A stretch of DNA of 34,553 nt from an uncultured Clostridia bacterium (GTDB taxonomy: Bacteria; Bacillota; Clostridia; TANB77; CAG-508), in NCBI GenBank assembly GCA_944390395.1, contig CALXPY010000014.1:1-34553 (forward strand), given 5' to 3'. Shown piece by piece: positions 8,461-15,936 of this stretch (its first letter is position 1; each line of letters starts with the position of its first letter). The notes beneath the pieces were generated by a model. It had not been told where the DNA came from. It did no database searches and saw nothing but the letters and a program-made list of their open reading frames with translations. Position numbers and translations under genes: made by a program.

Positions 8461-8700
8461 CATGTTAGATAATTTTTCTAAACATTTGCTACATACTAAT
8501 TTTCCATTGTATTCAGTTAATTTTTTTGAATTACCACAAAATATACAATTTGGTTCGTATTTCTTTAAAACTATTGTAGAACCTTCAACATATATTTCAA
8601 TTGGATCTTTTTCAGAGATTCCAAATTTGTTTCTTAATTCAATTGGTATAACTACTCTACCAAGTTCGTCTATACGTCTTACTATTCCTATAGATTTCAT
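8443..8700 (-). CDS. abrB: AbrB/SpoVT-family transcriptional regulator with C-terminal CxxC pairs
   Basis: An 85-aa protein. Residues 1-47 form the swapped-hairpin AbrB DNA-binding domain (IGIVRRIDELGRVVIPIELR, then the GISEKDPIEIYVEG strand), almost identical to AbrB/Abh. The C-terminal part carries C52, C55, C70 and C73, a likely small zinc-binding module typical of clostridial AbrB-like proteins. AbrB is a transition-state regulator that represses post-exponential and sporulation genes. Start ATG at 8700 behind GGGGAGG. Its position next to rsmI matches Bacillus. It has its own promoter and may autoregulate, but no operator is provable by eye. Confidence 0.92.
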   Translation of the reverse strand: MKSIGIVRRIDELGRVVIPIELRNKFGISEKDPIEIYVEGSTIVLKKYEPNCIFCGNSKKLTEYNGKLVCSKCLEKLSNMKKEEE

Positions 8701-8748
8701 TATAAAAACCTCCCCAATTTAACATTTTTCGACAAAAAAACTATAATT

Positions 8749-8777
8749 ATAATAGCATAAAAATAAGTAAAAAGCAA
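8749..8777 (-). promoter_or_regulatory. Promoter of abrB
   Basis: On the minus strand, TTGCTT (8777-8772) is followed after 17 nt by TATTAT (8754-8749), placing transcription start near 8742 and a leader of about 40 nt. Confidence 0.55.
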
Positions 8778-8921
8778 TAAAAACAAAAGATATTATGTCT
8801 TTTCGTAAAAAAAAAATAAAAAAAGCTCGAAAAATGTCGAAAAATATAAAAAATTTAAATCATAAAAAGGAAAAAATAGGAATATATTATTTAATAAAAT
8901 AAATGTCTATGGAGATGGAAA

Positions 8922-9497
8922 ATGCTAAATATAATCTGGCCATTATTTATAATTATTTCATTTATTTATGCAATTTTTACTGGTAAAATTGCTGATGTTA
9001 GTAATGGAATATTTGAATCAGCAGAATCAGCAGTAAGTTTAACGGTAACATTCTTTGGAACGATTTGTTTATGGAACGGAATAATGCAAATTGCTAAAAA
9101 AACATCTTTAATGAAAAAGCTTACAAAATTATTCTCTCCTTTAATTTCATTTTTATTCCCTGAATTAAGGAAAAATAGTAAAGCTTATGAAGAAATTTCA
9201 TTAAATATGGTTGCAAATTTATTGGGATTAGGGAATGCATCTACGCCTTTAGGGTTAAAAGCAATGGAAACGTTACAAAAAGAAAATGATAAAAAAGATA
9301 CACTTTCTAATTCTATGGCAATGTTTATTGTTTTAAATACGGCTTCTTTACAACTAATTCCTACGAATGTAATAGCAATAAGGAGCTCTTTGGGATCAAC
9401 TGCTCCAAGCAATATTATTATTCCAGTGTGGATCGCTACATTAGTTGCAGCAATTGTAGCAATTGTTTCAACTAAAATTTTAATGAAAAGATTTTAA
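8922..9497 (+). CDS. spmA: Spore maturation protein A (SpmA)
   Basis: A 191-aa membrane protein of the nucleoside-recognition (Gate) family. Hydrophobic segments lie near the N-terminus, centre and C-terminus, with SpmA features: NGIFESAESAVSLTV, the LWNGIMQIA segment, NLLGLGNASTPLGLKAM and the LNTASLQLIPTNVIAIRSS motif. With SpmB it is needed for spore-core dehydration and heat resistance in Bacillus and Clostridium. Start ATG at 8922 with GGAG upstream. The gap to spmB is 12 nt, so the two form an operon. Expression in the mother cell from a sigma-E promoter is expected, but I could not identify a convincing one. Confidence 0.93.
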   Translation: MLNIIWPLFIIISFIYAIFTGKIADVSNGIFESAESAVSLTVTFFGTICLWNGIMQIAKKTSLMKKLTKLFSPLISFLFPELRKNSKAYEEISLNMVANLLGLGNASTPLGLKAMETLQKENDKKDTLSNSMAMFIVLNTASLQLIPTNVIAIRSSLGSTAPSNIIIPVWIATLVAAIVAIVSTKILMKRF

Positions 9498-9509
9498 AGG
9501 GATGGTAAA

Positions 9510-10031
9510 ATGTTAAATTATATATCTTCTGCTGCAATACCAATAATTATGGCCATAATTATTGGATATGGACTTAAAGAAAAAAATAAAGTATTTGATA
9601 CCTTTTTAGAAGGAGCAAAAGAGGGAATAGGAATAGTAGTAAAATTATTTCCAACTTTGATTGGTATATTTTTAGCAGTTGGAGCCTTAAGAGATTCGGG
9701 AATATTAGATTTGGTAATAAAAATTATTTCACCTATTACAGACTTATTAAAAATACCTAGTCAAATATTACCGTTAGCAATGTTAAGACCAATTTCAGGA
9801 AGTGCTTCAATGGGAGTAGCTGTTGATATAATGAGTAAATACGGAGTAGATAGTTTTATTGGATTAATAACATCTACAATAATGGGATCTACAGAAACTA
9901 CAATATATACAATAGCAATATATACAAGTGTTGTAGGAATTAAAAAAATAAGATTTGTTTTGGTAGCTGCTTTGCTTGCAGATTTAGCTGGAATGATTTC
10001 ATCTGTAATAATTTGGCGATTTATGTCGTAA
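9510..10031 (+). CDS. spmB: Spore maturation protein B (SpmB)
   Basis: A 173-aa Gate-domain membrane protein and partner of SpmA. Diagnostic stretches include the ISSAAIPIIMAIIIGYGLKE opening, the KVFDTFLEGAKEGI motif, LAMLRPISGSASMGV and the STIMGSTETTIYTIAIY segment. Start ATG at 9510 with AAAGGGATGG upstream, 12 nt after the spmA stop. The two Gate proteins are thought to act together in the forespore envelope to lower core water; the transported substrate is unknown. Confidence 0.93.
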   Translation: MLNYISSAAIPIIMAIIIGYGLKEKNKVFDTFLEGAKEGIGIVVKLFPTLIGIFLAVGALRDSGILDLVIKIISPITDLLKIPSQILPLAMLRPISGSASMGVAVDIMSKYGVDSFIGLITSTIMGSTETTIYTIAIYTSVVGIKKIRFVLVAALLADLAGMISSVIIWRFMS

Positions 10032-10039
10032 AGTTTTTA

Positions 10040-10068
10040 TTGACAAAATAAGGAAAAAGTATTAAGAT
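10040..10068 (+). promoter_or_regulatory. Consensus promoter of the 33-aa peptide gene
   Basis: TTGACA (10040-10045), a 17-nt spacer and TAAGAT (10063-10068) predict a start near 10075. This leaves about 22 nt before the ATG at 10097, with AAGGAG in between. Confidence 0.65.
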
Positions 10069-10096
10069 GTATACAACGCAAATTTAAGGAGTCAAA

Positions 10097-10198
10097 ATGA
10101 TTTTTAAATTCTTAATATTTTTTTCGTTATTTTTTTTAATCAAAAAAATTCTTATAAAAATTTTATCTAAAAGAATTCTAAAAAAAATTTCTTTATAA
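10097..10198 (+). CDS. 33-aa hydrophobic/cationic small protein
   Basis: ATG at 10097 follows AAGGAG (10086-10091) and a consensus promoter. The frame encodes 33 residues: a Phe/Leu/Ile-rich membrane segment (residues 1-14) followed by a Lys/Ile/Leu amphipathic stretch carrying nine basic residues and no acidic residue. This layout resembles small membrane-active peptides, including type I toxins, but I recognise no family. It lies between spmB and a 116-nt inverted-repeat structure. It may equally be a membrane-regulatory peptide or a leader peptide. The good promoter and ribosome-binding site are the main evidence that it is expressed. Confidence 0.5.
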   Translation: MIFKFLIFFSLFFLIKKILIKILSKRILKKISL

Positions 10199-10222
10199 AA
10201 AATCAATTATGTTTTTAATTTT

Positions 10223-10338
10223 GTAGAGGGAAAATTCTTTATATTATTAATTCCCCATTTATTAAATTTAATAAAAATATTAGGTATAATTGGCCCCCGT
10301 CCGATTAATTTCTTGTTTCTATTTTATTTTCCCTCTAC
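10223..10338. repeat. 13-bp perfect inverted repeat enclosing 90 nt, possible structured RNA
   Basis: GTAGAGGGAAAAT (10223-10235) is perfectly complementary to ATTTTCCCTCTAC (10326-10338). The enclosed 90 nt is AT-rich except for a GC block, GGCCCCCGTCCGATT, near 10292-10306. No T-run follows either arm directly, so it is not an ordinary terminator. It could be a non-coding RNA on either strand, an antitoxin RNA for the adjacent peptide, or a processing hairpin downstream of rlmH. No gene is seen in 10199-10350. Confidence 0.45.
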
Positions 10339-10350
10339 ATTCAAATATAT

Positions 10351-10833
10351 TTATCTATGATAAGTTTCATTATTTTGAATTTTAAAAGCTCTAAATAGCT
10401 GTTCTAATAAAAATACACGTATTAATTGATGAGGAAATGTCATTTTAGAAAAGCAAATTAATTTATCACAAGATTGTAATAATTTATCAGACATTCCAAG
10501 AGTACCACCTATAATAAATGTAATATTAGAGTTATAATTTAAGGCTATTTTATTTAAAGTATCTGAAAATTCTTCAGAAGAAAGTTCTATACCTTTTAAA
10601 TCTAAAGCTATATTATAGCTATTGGGTTTCATACTTGATAATATTTTATCACTTTCTTTTTGAATTATTATATTTTGCAATGATGCATTTAAATTTTCAG
10701 GAACTTTTTCATCAGATAGTTCTATAATATTTAAAATGCAATATTTGGATAAACGCTTAGAATATTCAGATATTGCATCTTTTAAATATTTTTCTTTAAT
10801 CTTACCTACACAGATTAAGTTTATATGTAACAT
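10351..10833 (-). CDS. rlmH: 23S rRNA (pseudouridine-1915-N3)-methyltransferase RlmH
   Basis: A 160-aa SPOUT methyltransferase that methylates pseudouridine 1915 in helix 69 of 23S rRNA on assembled ribosomes. It shows the family opening INLICVGKIKEKYL, the LDLKGIELSSEEF segment, the SAM-binding FIIGGTLGMSD loop, SKMTFPHQLIRVFLLEQ and the universal C-terminal YHR. Length is standard. Start ATG at 10833 with AGAGG upstream, only 8 nt after the yycJ stop, so it is the last gene of the murA-yycJ-rlmH operon, an arrangement resembling the yycJ-rlmH region of other Firmicutes. Confidence 0.96.
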   Translation of the reverse strand: MLHINLICVGKIKEKYLKDAISEYSKRLSKYCILNIIELSDEKVPENLNASLQNIIIQKESDKILSSMKPNSYNIALDLKGIELSSEEFSDTLNKIALNYNSNITFIIGGTLGMSDKLLQSCDKLICFSKMTFPHQLIRVFLLEQLFRAFKIQNNETYHR

Positions 10834-10841
10834 ATTAACCT

Positions 10842-11636
10842 CTACTTTTCTATGTTTATAATAGGACTTGGCATTGCTCTATTAGCTATGCTTAATCTAA
10901 AATTATTTTCATTATAATTATTTTCTATAAGCTTATTAACTACAGTTTCATAAGCAAGTTCAGGAAAGTTATTTTCTTTACTCAAATGGCCAAGCATTGC
11001 ATTTTTTAAACCAGAATGTAGTAAATGTAAAATTACATTTCCAGCTGTATCGTTAGAAAGATGTCCTTTGGGACCAGCGATACGTTGTTTTAATGTGTAT
11101 GGGTAATTAGAACATTTTAATACATTAGGGTCATAATTAGATTCTAAAAGAATAAAAGAACTATTTTCTAACCTTTTTATTATGTTATTATCTATATGTC
11201 CTAAATCTGTAGCAATACTAATTTTATTATTATTATAAAAAACATTAAAACCGCAAGGATTTGCTGCATCGTGTGGAATTTCAAAAGGAGAAATATTTAA
11301 ATCTCCAATAGAAATATTGTTATAATTTTCAAACATTTTTATATTATCAGAATTTATTTTTTCTTTTACTTGTGGCATTGCATTCCAAGTTTCTAAATTG
11401 GCATAAACAGGAATATTATATTTTTTAGATAGTGTTGCCAATCCTTTTATATGATCAGAATGTTCATGTGTAACAAATATAGCATTAATTTCATCTACAT
11501 TGACATCAATATTTTCTAATGCAGATACAATTTTTTTTGCACTTTCTCCAGCATCTATTAATATTTTGGTAGAGGAAGTCTCTATAAATAAACTATTTCC
11601 AGAACTTCCACTATATAAACTGCAAAAATTAAACAT
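10842..11636 (-). CDS. yycJ: MBL-fold metallohydrolase YycJ/WalJ
   Basis: A 264-aa metallo-beta-lactamase fold protein with GSSGNSLFIET near the N-terminus, the metal-binding HEHSDH at residues 57-62, a further metal ligand in the ATDLGH segment, and the GHLSND and AMLGHLSKENN motifs of the YycJ/VicX subfamily. Members are 5'-3' exonuclease-like enzymes linked to mismatch repair or coordination of replication with cell-wall synthesis. Start ATG at 11636 with GAGAGG. It lies 18 nt downstream of murA and is co-transcribed with it. Confidence 0.92.
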   Translation of the reverse strand: MFNFCSLYSGSSGNSLFIETSSTKILIDAGESAKKIVSALENIDVNVDEINAIFVTHEHSDHIKGLATLSKKYNIPVYANLETWNAMPQVKEKINSDNIKMFENYNNISIGDLNISPFEIPHDAANPCGFNVFYNNNKISIATDLGHIDNNIIKRLENSSFILLESNYDPNVLKCSNYPYTLKQRIAGPKGHLSNDTAGNVILHLLHSGLKNAMLGHLSKENNFPELAYETVVNKLIENNYNENNFRLSIANRAMPSPIINIEK

Positions 11637-11654
11637 AAAAACCTCTCATTTCTA

Positions 11655-12914
11655 TTATTCACTTACTCTTTGGATTTTAGCACCTAAGCTTCTAAATTTA
11701 TCTTCTATATTTTCATAGCCTCTATCTATATGATCTAAATTATATAAATGTGTTTCACCATTTGCTATTATTCCAGCTATTATTAAAGCGGCTCCTGCTC
11801 TTAAATCAGTAGCATATACGGGTGCCCCAGTAAGATTTTTAACACCTTCAAAAACAGCACTTTTTCCTTGAGCAGTAATATGTGCTCCCATTTTATTTAG
11901 CTCAGCAGTATATTGAAATCTAGATTCCCAAATGCTTTCATTAATTATACTTGTACCATCAGCAATGGACAAAGCAACTCCTATTTGAGGTTGCATATCA
12001 GTTGGAAATCCTGGATATGGTAATGTCTTTACAATTGCTCTTCCAGGACGTTTATTTGTCCAAACATGAATAGAATCCCCTAAATCTTCTACATTTCCAC
12101 CAATTTCGAAAATTTTTGCTGTTATACAATCTAAATGTTCAGGTATACAATTTTTTATTACAATATCACCTCTAGAGGCGATTGCAGCTAGCATAAATGT
12201 ACCTGCTTCTATTTGATCTGGAACTACAGAATATGTATAATTACCTTTTAATTCCTTAACACCATTTATTTTTATAACATCTGTACCAGCACCTCTTATA
12301 TCTGCTCCCATTGTATTTAAAAAATTAGCAACATCAACTATATGTGGCTCTTTAGCTGCATTATCAATTGTTGTTGTTCCTTCAGCTAACACGCTAGCAA
12401 GCATTACATTAATTGTAGCTCCAACAGAAACAATATCCATATAAATAGAAGTTCCTACTAATTTTTTTGCTTTAGCTGTAATTTTTCCTTGACTAACTTC
12501 AACTTTAGCTCCTAATGATTCGAAACCTTTTATATGTTGATCTATAGGTCTAGCACCTAAATTACATCCTCCAGGTAAACCAACTTCTGCACTTCCACAT
12601 CTACCTAATAGTGATCCAACTAAATAATAAGAAGCTCTAAATTTGCTAGTAATATCTAATGGAGTGTTAGAAGAAGTTATATTTCTAGTATCTATTTCTA
12701 CCTTATTATTGGCAATCCAATTAACTTTTGCACCTAATTTTTCTAAAATTGTGCAAGATAATTTTACATCACTTATATTAGGAATATTTTCTATAATAGA
12801 AATACCATTAACAAGTAATGTGGCAGGAAGTATGGCAACAGCAGCATTTTTTGCACCACTTATAGTTACTTCACCTTTTAGTCTTGTTGGTCCGTATATT
12901 ACTAATTTATCCAA
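11655..12914 (-). CDS. murA: UDP-N-acetylglucosamine 1-carboxyvinyltransferase MurA
   Basis: A 419-aa cytoplasmic enzyme for the first committed peptidoglycan step, transferring enolpyruvate from PEP to UDP-GlcNAc. It contains Lys22-Asn23 in SGAKNA and the active-site Cys117 in GLPGGCNLGARPIDQHIKG (equivalent to E. coli Cys115, the fosfomycin target). The RAGAALIIAGIIANGET region near the C-terminus is also typical. The start is TTG at 12914, eight bases after GGAGG; the TTG at 12929 overlaps the ribosome-binding site and is rejected. It is first in the operon with yycJ and rlmH. Confidence 0.96.
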   Translation of the reverse strand: MDKLVIYGPTRLKGEVTISGAKNAAVAILPATLLVNGISIIENIPNISDVKLSCTILEKLGAKVNWIANNKVEIDTRNITSSNTPLDITSKFRASYYLVGSLLGRCGSAEVGLPGGCNLGARPIDQHIKGFESLGAKVEVSQGKITAKAKKLVGTSIYMDIVSVGATINVMLASVLAEGTTTIDNAAKEPHIVDVANFLNTMGADIRGAGTDVIKINGVKELKGNYTYSVVPDQIEAGTFMLAAIASRGDIVIKNCIPEHLDCITAKIFEIGGNVEDLGDSIHVWTNKRPGRAIVKTLPYPGFPTDMQPQIGVALSIADGTSIINESIWESRFQYTAELNKMGAHITAQGKSAVFEGVKNLTGAPVYATDLRAGAALIIAGIIANGETHLYNLDHIDRGYENIEDKFRSLGAKIQRVSE

Positions 12915-13076
12915 TTGTATTACCTCCAAAAATATTATAATAAGAATACATTATAGAAAATGAAATTTTCCATAATGTTAAAAATGCATATTAATACATT
13001 TAATATATACCATAAATTATAATTTTTTACAAGATATAACCTAAAATTAATTATGTTTAGCAGATATAGTGGGAAG

Positions 13077-13116
13077 AAAAAAATACATGATTAAAATTTT
13101 TAAAATTTAATCATGT
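13077..13116 (-). terminator. Terminator of spoIIR
   Basis: ACATGATTAAA (13085-13095) pairs with TTTAATCATGT (13106-13116), and a run of seven T follows on the minus strand. It overlaps the last codons of spoIIR and separates it from murA. The rest of the 13.0 kb gap holds no further gene. Confidence 0.85.
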
Positions 13117-13783
13117 CTATTTTTTTACTTAGAACTAAATTTTGAAAGAATTCAATTAATTTAAATTTAAACGTAATTCCTTCATTCTCAGAATTGTTTT
13201 TATTTATTAAGCTATATTCCTCGTCATCCAAATTATCCTGTAAAAGCTCTTTTGAAGAATTAGGTACTACTCCAGAAGTTACATCTACAAAGCACAATGG
13301 AGGGAACATTACACACCACCAATTTTGTCCTTTTGCCTCTCCTATTTCTACTCTAAGGGCATCATACAATCCAGCAGGAAGTGAAATATCACCATAATCT
13401 TTTGTAGGAAAATCAAATTGACCTATTTTTATATTAACATCATAATTATAACCATTTTCTTTTATAACTTCTTTAGCAATTTTCTCAAAATCATCTTTAT
13501 GTTCTATAGCAAGTTTAATTACATCTTCTTTCGAAGAACAATTTTCAGATATCGTATTCATATATTTTAAAAGTTCATCACGTACATTATATTTTAATTC
13601 TTGATCTTCATCACTATCACTATTAGCAATAACATGTAATCTAAATACACTGTTAGCAATATTTGTAGACACCGCATCAACATAAGAAACTGCTGAAATA
13701 AATATAAATATACTAAGCAAGAAAAGTAAAATAATAACATGTTTCAAATTGGTTTTATTAATAATTTTTATAAAATCTCTCAT
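13100..13783 (-). CDS. spoIIR: Stage II sporulation protein R (SpoIIR)
   Basis: A 227-aa exported signalling protein. It has an N-terminal membrane segment (about 17-38), then the SpoIIR signature FRLHVIANSDSDEDQELKY and VRDELLKYM, followed by GDISLPAGLYDALRVEIGEA, GQNWWCVMFPPLCFVD and a Ser/Asn-rich tail. SpoIIR is made in the forespore under sigma-F and triggers SpoIIGA-dependent processing of pro-sigma-E in the mother cell. Start ATG at 13783 with GGAGG. A C-terminal stretch of about 35 residues beyond the WCVMFPPLCFVD core ends in the terminator. I saw no clear sigma-F promoter. Confidence 0.95.
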   Translation of the reverse strand: MRDFIKIINKTNLKHVIILLFLLSIFIFISAVSYVDAVSTNIANSVFRLHVIANSDSDEDQELKYNVRDELLKYMNTISENCSSKEDVIKLAIEHKDDFEKIAKEVIKENGYNYDVNIKIGQFDFPTKDYGDISLPAGLYDALRVEIGEAKGQNWWCVMFPPLCFVDVTSGVVPNSSKELLQDNLDDEEYSLINKNNSENEGITFKFKLIEFFQNLVLSKKIDMIKF

Positions 13784-13904
13784 ATAAATCCTCCATTGTT
13801 TAAATTTTGTGTTTAATAGAAGTATTACCCAAATTTTTAAAAATATACAATTTTATAAAAATTTTAAGTGTCGAATAGTGGCACACGAAAACTTTTTAAT
13901 TTGC

Positions 13905-13941
13905 TTGACATATAAGTATAATAAATGGTAAAATTTACCAT
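13905..13941 (+). promoter_or_regulatory. Promoter with a 17-nt palindromic operator over the -10 box
   Basis: TTGACA (13905-13910), an 18-nt spacer and TAAAAT (13929-13934). The perfect palindrome ATGGTAAA-A-TTTACCAT (13925-13941) covers the -10 box, an arrangement typical of repressor binding. The controlled gene starts at 13974. Confidence 0.6.
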
Positions 13942-13973
13942 ATAGAAAGTACATGGTTGGGGGTTGTTTATAA

Positions 13974-14513
13974 ATGGATTTTGTTAACGAAAAAGTAGAA
14001 AAAATATGTAGTTTTTATGTAAGTGATTGGCATTTAGTAACAATGTTATTACCTTATATAAATAAGAAAATAGAAGAAAAATCTAAAATAACAACTATCC
14101 TAGAAAAAGACATAGAGAGCAATATTGAAACTTTGGTAGAAAAGTTAAATTTAAAAAAATCTGAAAAGATACTAGAAATAAATTGGAAAAAACAAGAAGT
14201 AAAAAAATATTCAAAATTAGCTCAAATATTATCTAAGCAAATTGATAATAATGCAACAGAAAATATAATTTTAGTAAATGGAACAAAGGAATATATAGAT
14301 AAAGTAAACAAAAACTTGAACAAATACATTAGTAATTTAAAAGAAAATAAAACAAAAATAAAAATAATAAATTTTTATGAAGTTCTAGAATTTAATTATA
14401 ATATAACAGAGATTTTAGATGAACACGATAAGATATTAAATACATCAGGAGAAAAAGAAATTTACGAAGTATTTGAAGGTTATGAAAGAGGAAAAAGTAA
14501 TATAGCAAAATAG
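13974..14513 (+). CDS. Conserved-looking protein of unknown function, 179 aa
   Basis: I do not recognise this protein. It is soluble, with no signal peptide or membrane segment, and is rich in Lys, Glu, Asn and Ile. It begins with a CSFYVSDWHLVTMLLPYI segment. An ILEINWKK strand, IILVNGTKEYID, a helical KxxNKNLNKYISNLKENK stretch and a closing acidic ILDEHDKIL region follow; an alternating strand/helix fold is plausible. It stands alone behind a promoter with a palindromic operator and ends at a bidirectional terminator, so it is probably a separately regulated unit. The ribosome-binding site (GGGGGTT about 12 nt before ATG) is atypical. Confidence 0.7.
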   Translation: MDFVNEKVEKICSFYVSDWHLVTMLLPYINKKIEEKSKITTILEKDIESNIETLVEKLNLKKSEKILEINWKKQEVKKYSKLAQILSKQIDNNATENIILVNGTKEYIDKVNKNLNKYISNLKENKTKIKIINFYEVLEFNYNITEILDEHDKILNTSGEKEIYEVFEGYERGKSNIAK

Positions 14514-14543
14514 AAAAGAGAGAAAATTAACTTTCTCTCTTTT
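14514..14543. terminator. Bidirectional terminator between convergent genes
   Basis: AAAAGAGAGAAA (14514-14525) pairs perfectly over 12 bp with TTTCTCTCTTTT (14532-14543) around a 6-nt loop. It begins directly after the stop at 14513 and includes the stop of the minus-strand glycosyltransferase. Confidence 0.88.
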
Positions 14544-15664
14544 GTAGTAGAATGTCGCATATATCCTTTGTTGAATTCTTTTTTGCTAAAATTCTAGTGC
14601 TATTTTTCATGGATTTTAATTTTTCAGGAGATGAGAATAATTTTAATATAATCTCATCTGGATTGTCTTTTTTCTTTATCCAAACAGCAACATTTTTATT
14701 AACTAAGAAATTTGCATTTTCCTCTTCTTGACCAGGTATAGGATTTATTACAATAATAGGTAATTCCATAGCAAGACTTTCGGTTGTTGTTAATCCACCA
14801 GGTTTTGTAACTACAACATTAGAAATACTCATTAATTCAGGAACTTTATCAGTAAAAGGTAATACTCTAACTCTATTATTAGCATTTAATTTATTTACAA
14901 TTTCTTCAAAAGCGAGTTTCATTTTTTCATTTTTCCCAGCAATAGCAACAATTTGATATTCTGGAACATCATTTATTAATGATTCTAATATTTTAACAGT
15001 TTTTTCTTTACCTAATCCAAATTCTCCTCCGCCGAAAAATAAAATCAATTTTTTGTTTTTATCTAAGTTAAAATTTTCATAAATTTTTTCTTTATCAAAA
15101 GATTCAAAAAATCTATTAGATAATGGAATTCCAGTAACATAAATTTTAGAAGAATCTACACCACATTTTATTAAATCATTTTTCATGTCATCATTAGAAA
15201 CAAAAAAATAATTAATATTTTCATGTTCTATTGTCCATTGCTCATGTATAGCAAAATCTGTTAAAATAGTTGCTATTTCACAATCTATTTTTCCTTTCCT
15301 TTTTAAGTAGCTTGTCATCTGACTACTAAAAGGATGAGTAGAAATTATTAAATCTGGTTTAATTTCATTTATTAGTTTTTTTAATTTTATAGCCATAACT
15401 TTATTTGTATTTTTGCTAATATCAGACAAAATACCTTTTTGTGAGTCAGAATACACTTTTCCCCATAATAAAGGCATTTTTTTTGCCATTTCTCTATATG
15501 CACCAGTTGTTAACTTATCTAAAGCTTTATTTATATATTTTACACAATCAACTATTTGAGTTTCTACATCAGAATAGTTTTCATCAATATATTGTTTAAT
15601 AGATTTTGCAGCAGATAAATGCCCTCCGACCATAAGCTGCATAGAAAATTAGAACTTTTCTCAT
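14527..15664 (-). CDS. GT28-family glycolipid synthase (MGDG synthase/UgtP-like), interrupted by +1 shift at a CGG codon
   Basis: The family transfers a sugar from a UDP-sugar to diacylglycerol at the membrane. Family motifs are clear: GGGHLSAAKSIKQYI at the N-terminus, ISTHPFSSQM, LFFGGGEFGLGKEKT, and the donor-binding KPGGLTTTESLAMELP plus PGQEEENANFL. The conserved start is ATG at 15664 (MRKVLIFYAAYG). After the GGT at codon 12 the zero frame runs into CGG and breaks. Skipping the C (plus-strand G15628) restores YGGGH and gives a 378-aa protein of normal length, effectively 15664-15629 joined to 15627-14527. A start at 15642 would delete the first beta strand of the glycine loop. Either recoding or a one-base insertion. 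Confidence 0.88.
15625..15628 (-). other. Candidate +1 recoding site CGG-A in the GT28 gene
   Basis: The zero frame reads GGT CGG AGG; the conserved protein needs GGT, skip C, GGA GGG CAT (Gly-Gly-Gly-His). Same quadruplet and same codon phase as at 7601 and 22514. Confidence 0.6.
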
Positions 15665-15711
15665 CTTTATTCACATTCCCTTCTTAAAGGAACAAATTTT
15701 AGTAGAAAAAA
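15665..15711 (-). promoter_or_regulatory. Diverged copy of the leader element before the GT28 gene
   Basis: The minus strand reads TTTTCTACTAAAATTTGT, then TCCTTTAAGAAGGGAATG, nine bases before the ATG at 15664. It aligns with copy 1 across CCTTTTAGGAAGGAATG and the AAATTTGT core. As in the other copies, the 5' pyrimidine stretch can pair with the purine-rich ribosome-binding site. Confidence 0.5.
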
Positions 15712-15886
15712 TAACTAAATTATTTTTTACATTATCCCCTTTTTAAAATTTCTTTAATTCTACCATAATTAATTTGAAAATTCAAAAAAATTAATAAAAA
15801 TTTAAAGAATATTTTTACAAAATATGTACAAACTAGAATATGAGATAATAAATATAAGGAGAATCAAGGTTGAAAAATAATTAATT

Positions 15887-15936
15887 TAATTCTTTTCCAA
15901 CCAGATTTGTGACTCGGGGAAGGAATGAGATAAATT
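15887..15936 (+). promoter_or_regulatory. Conserved 5' leader element, copy 2, before sleB
   Basis: TTTTCCAACCAGATTTGTG (15893-15911), a 6-nt variable stretch, then GGAAGGAATGAGAT (15918-15931). The GTG start is at 15937, so GGAATG is followed by exactly nine bases before the start codon, as in copy 1. The 19-nt and 14-nt blocks are identical to the inverted copy at 6589-6628. Between the two leaders of this divergent region (15712-15886) I see AT-rich DNA and no gene. Confidence 0.6.

Noticed and set aside
8778-8921. Sigma-E promoter upstream of spmA
   Set aside because: TCATAAA and ATATATTAT occur at plausible spacing, but in such AT-rich DNA the match is too weak to claim.
15713-15886. 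Short leader peptide starting at TTG near 15870
   Set aside because: It has a ribosome-binding site (AAGGAG) but stops after four codons and shows no attenuator structure.
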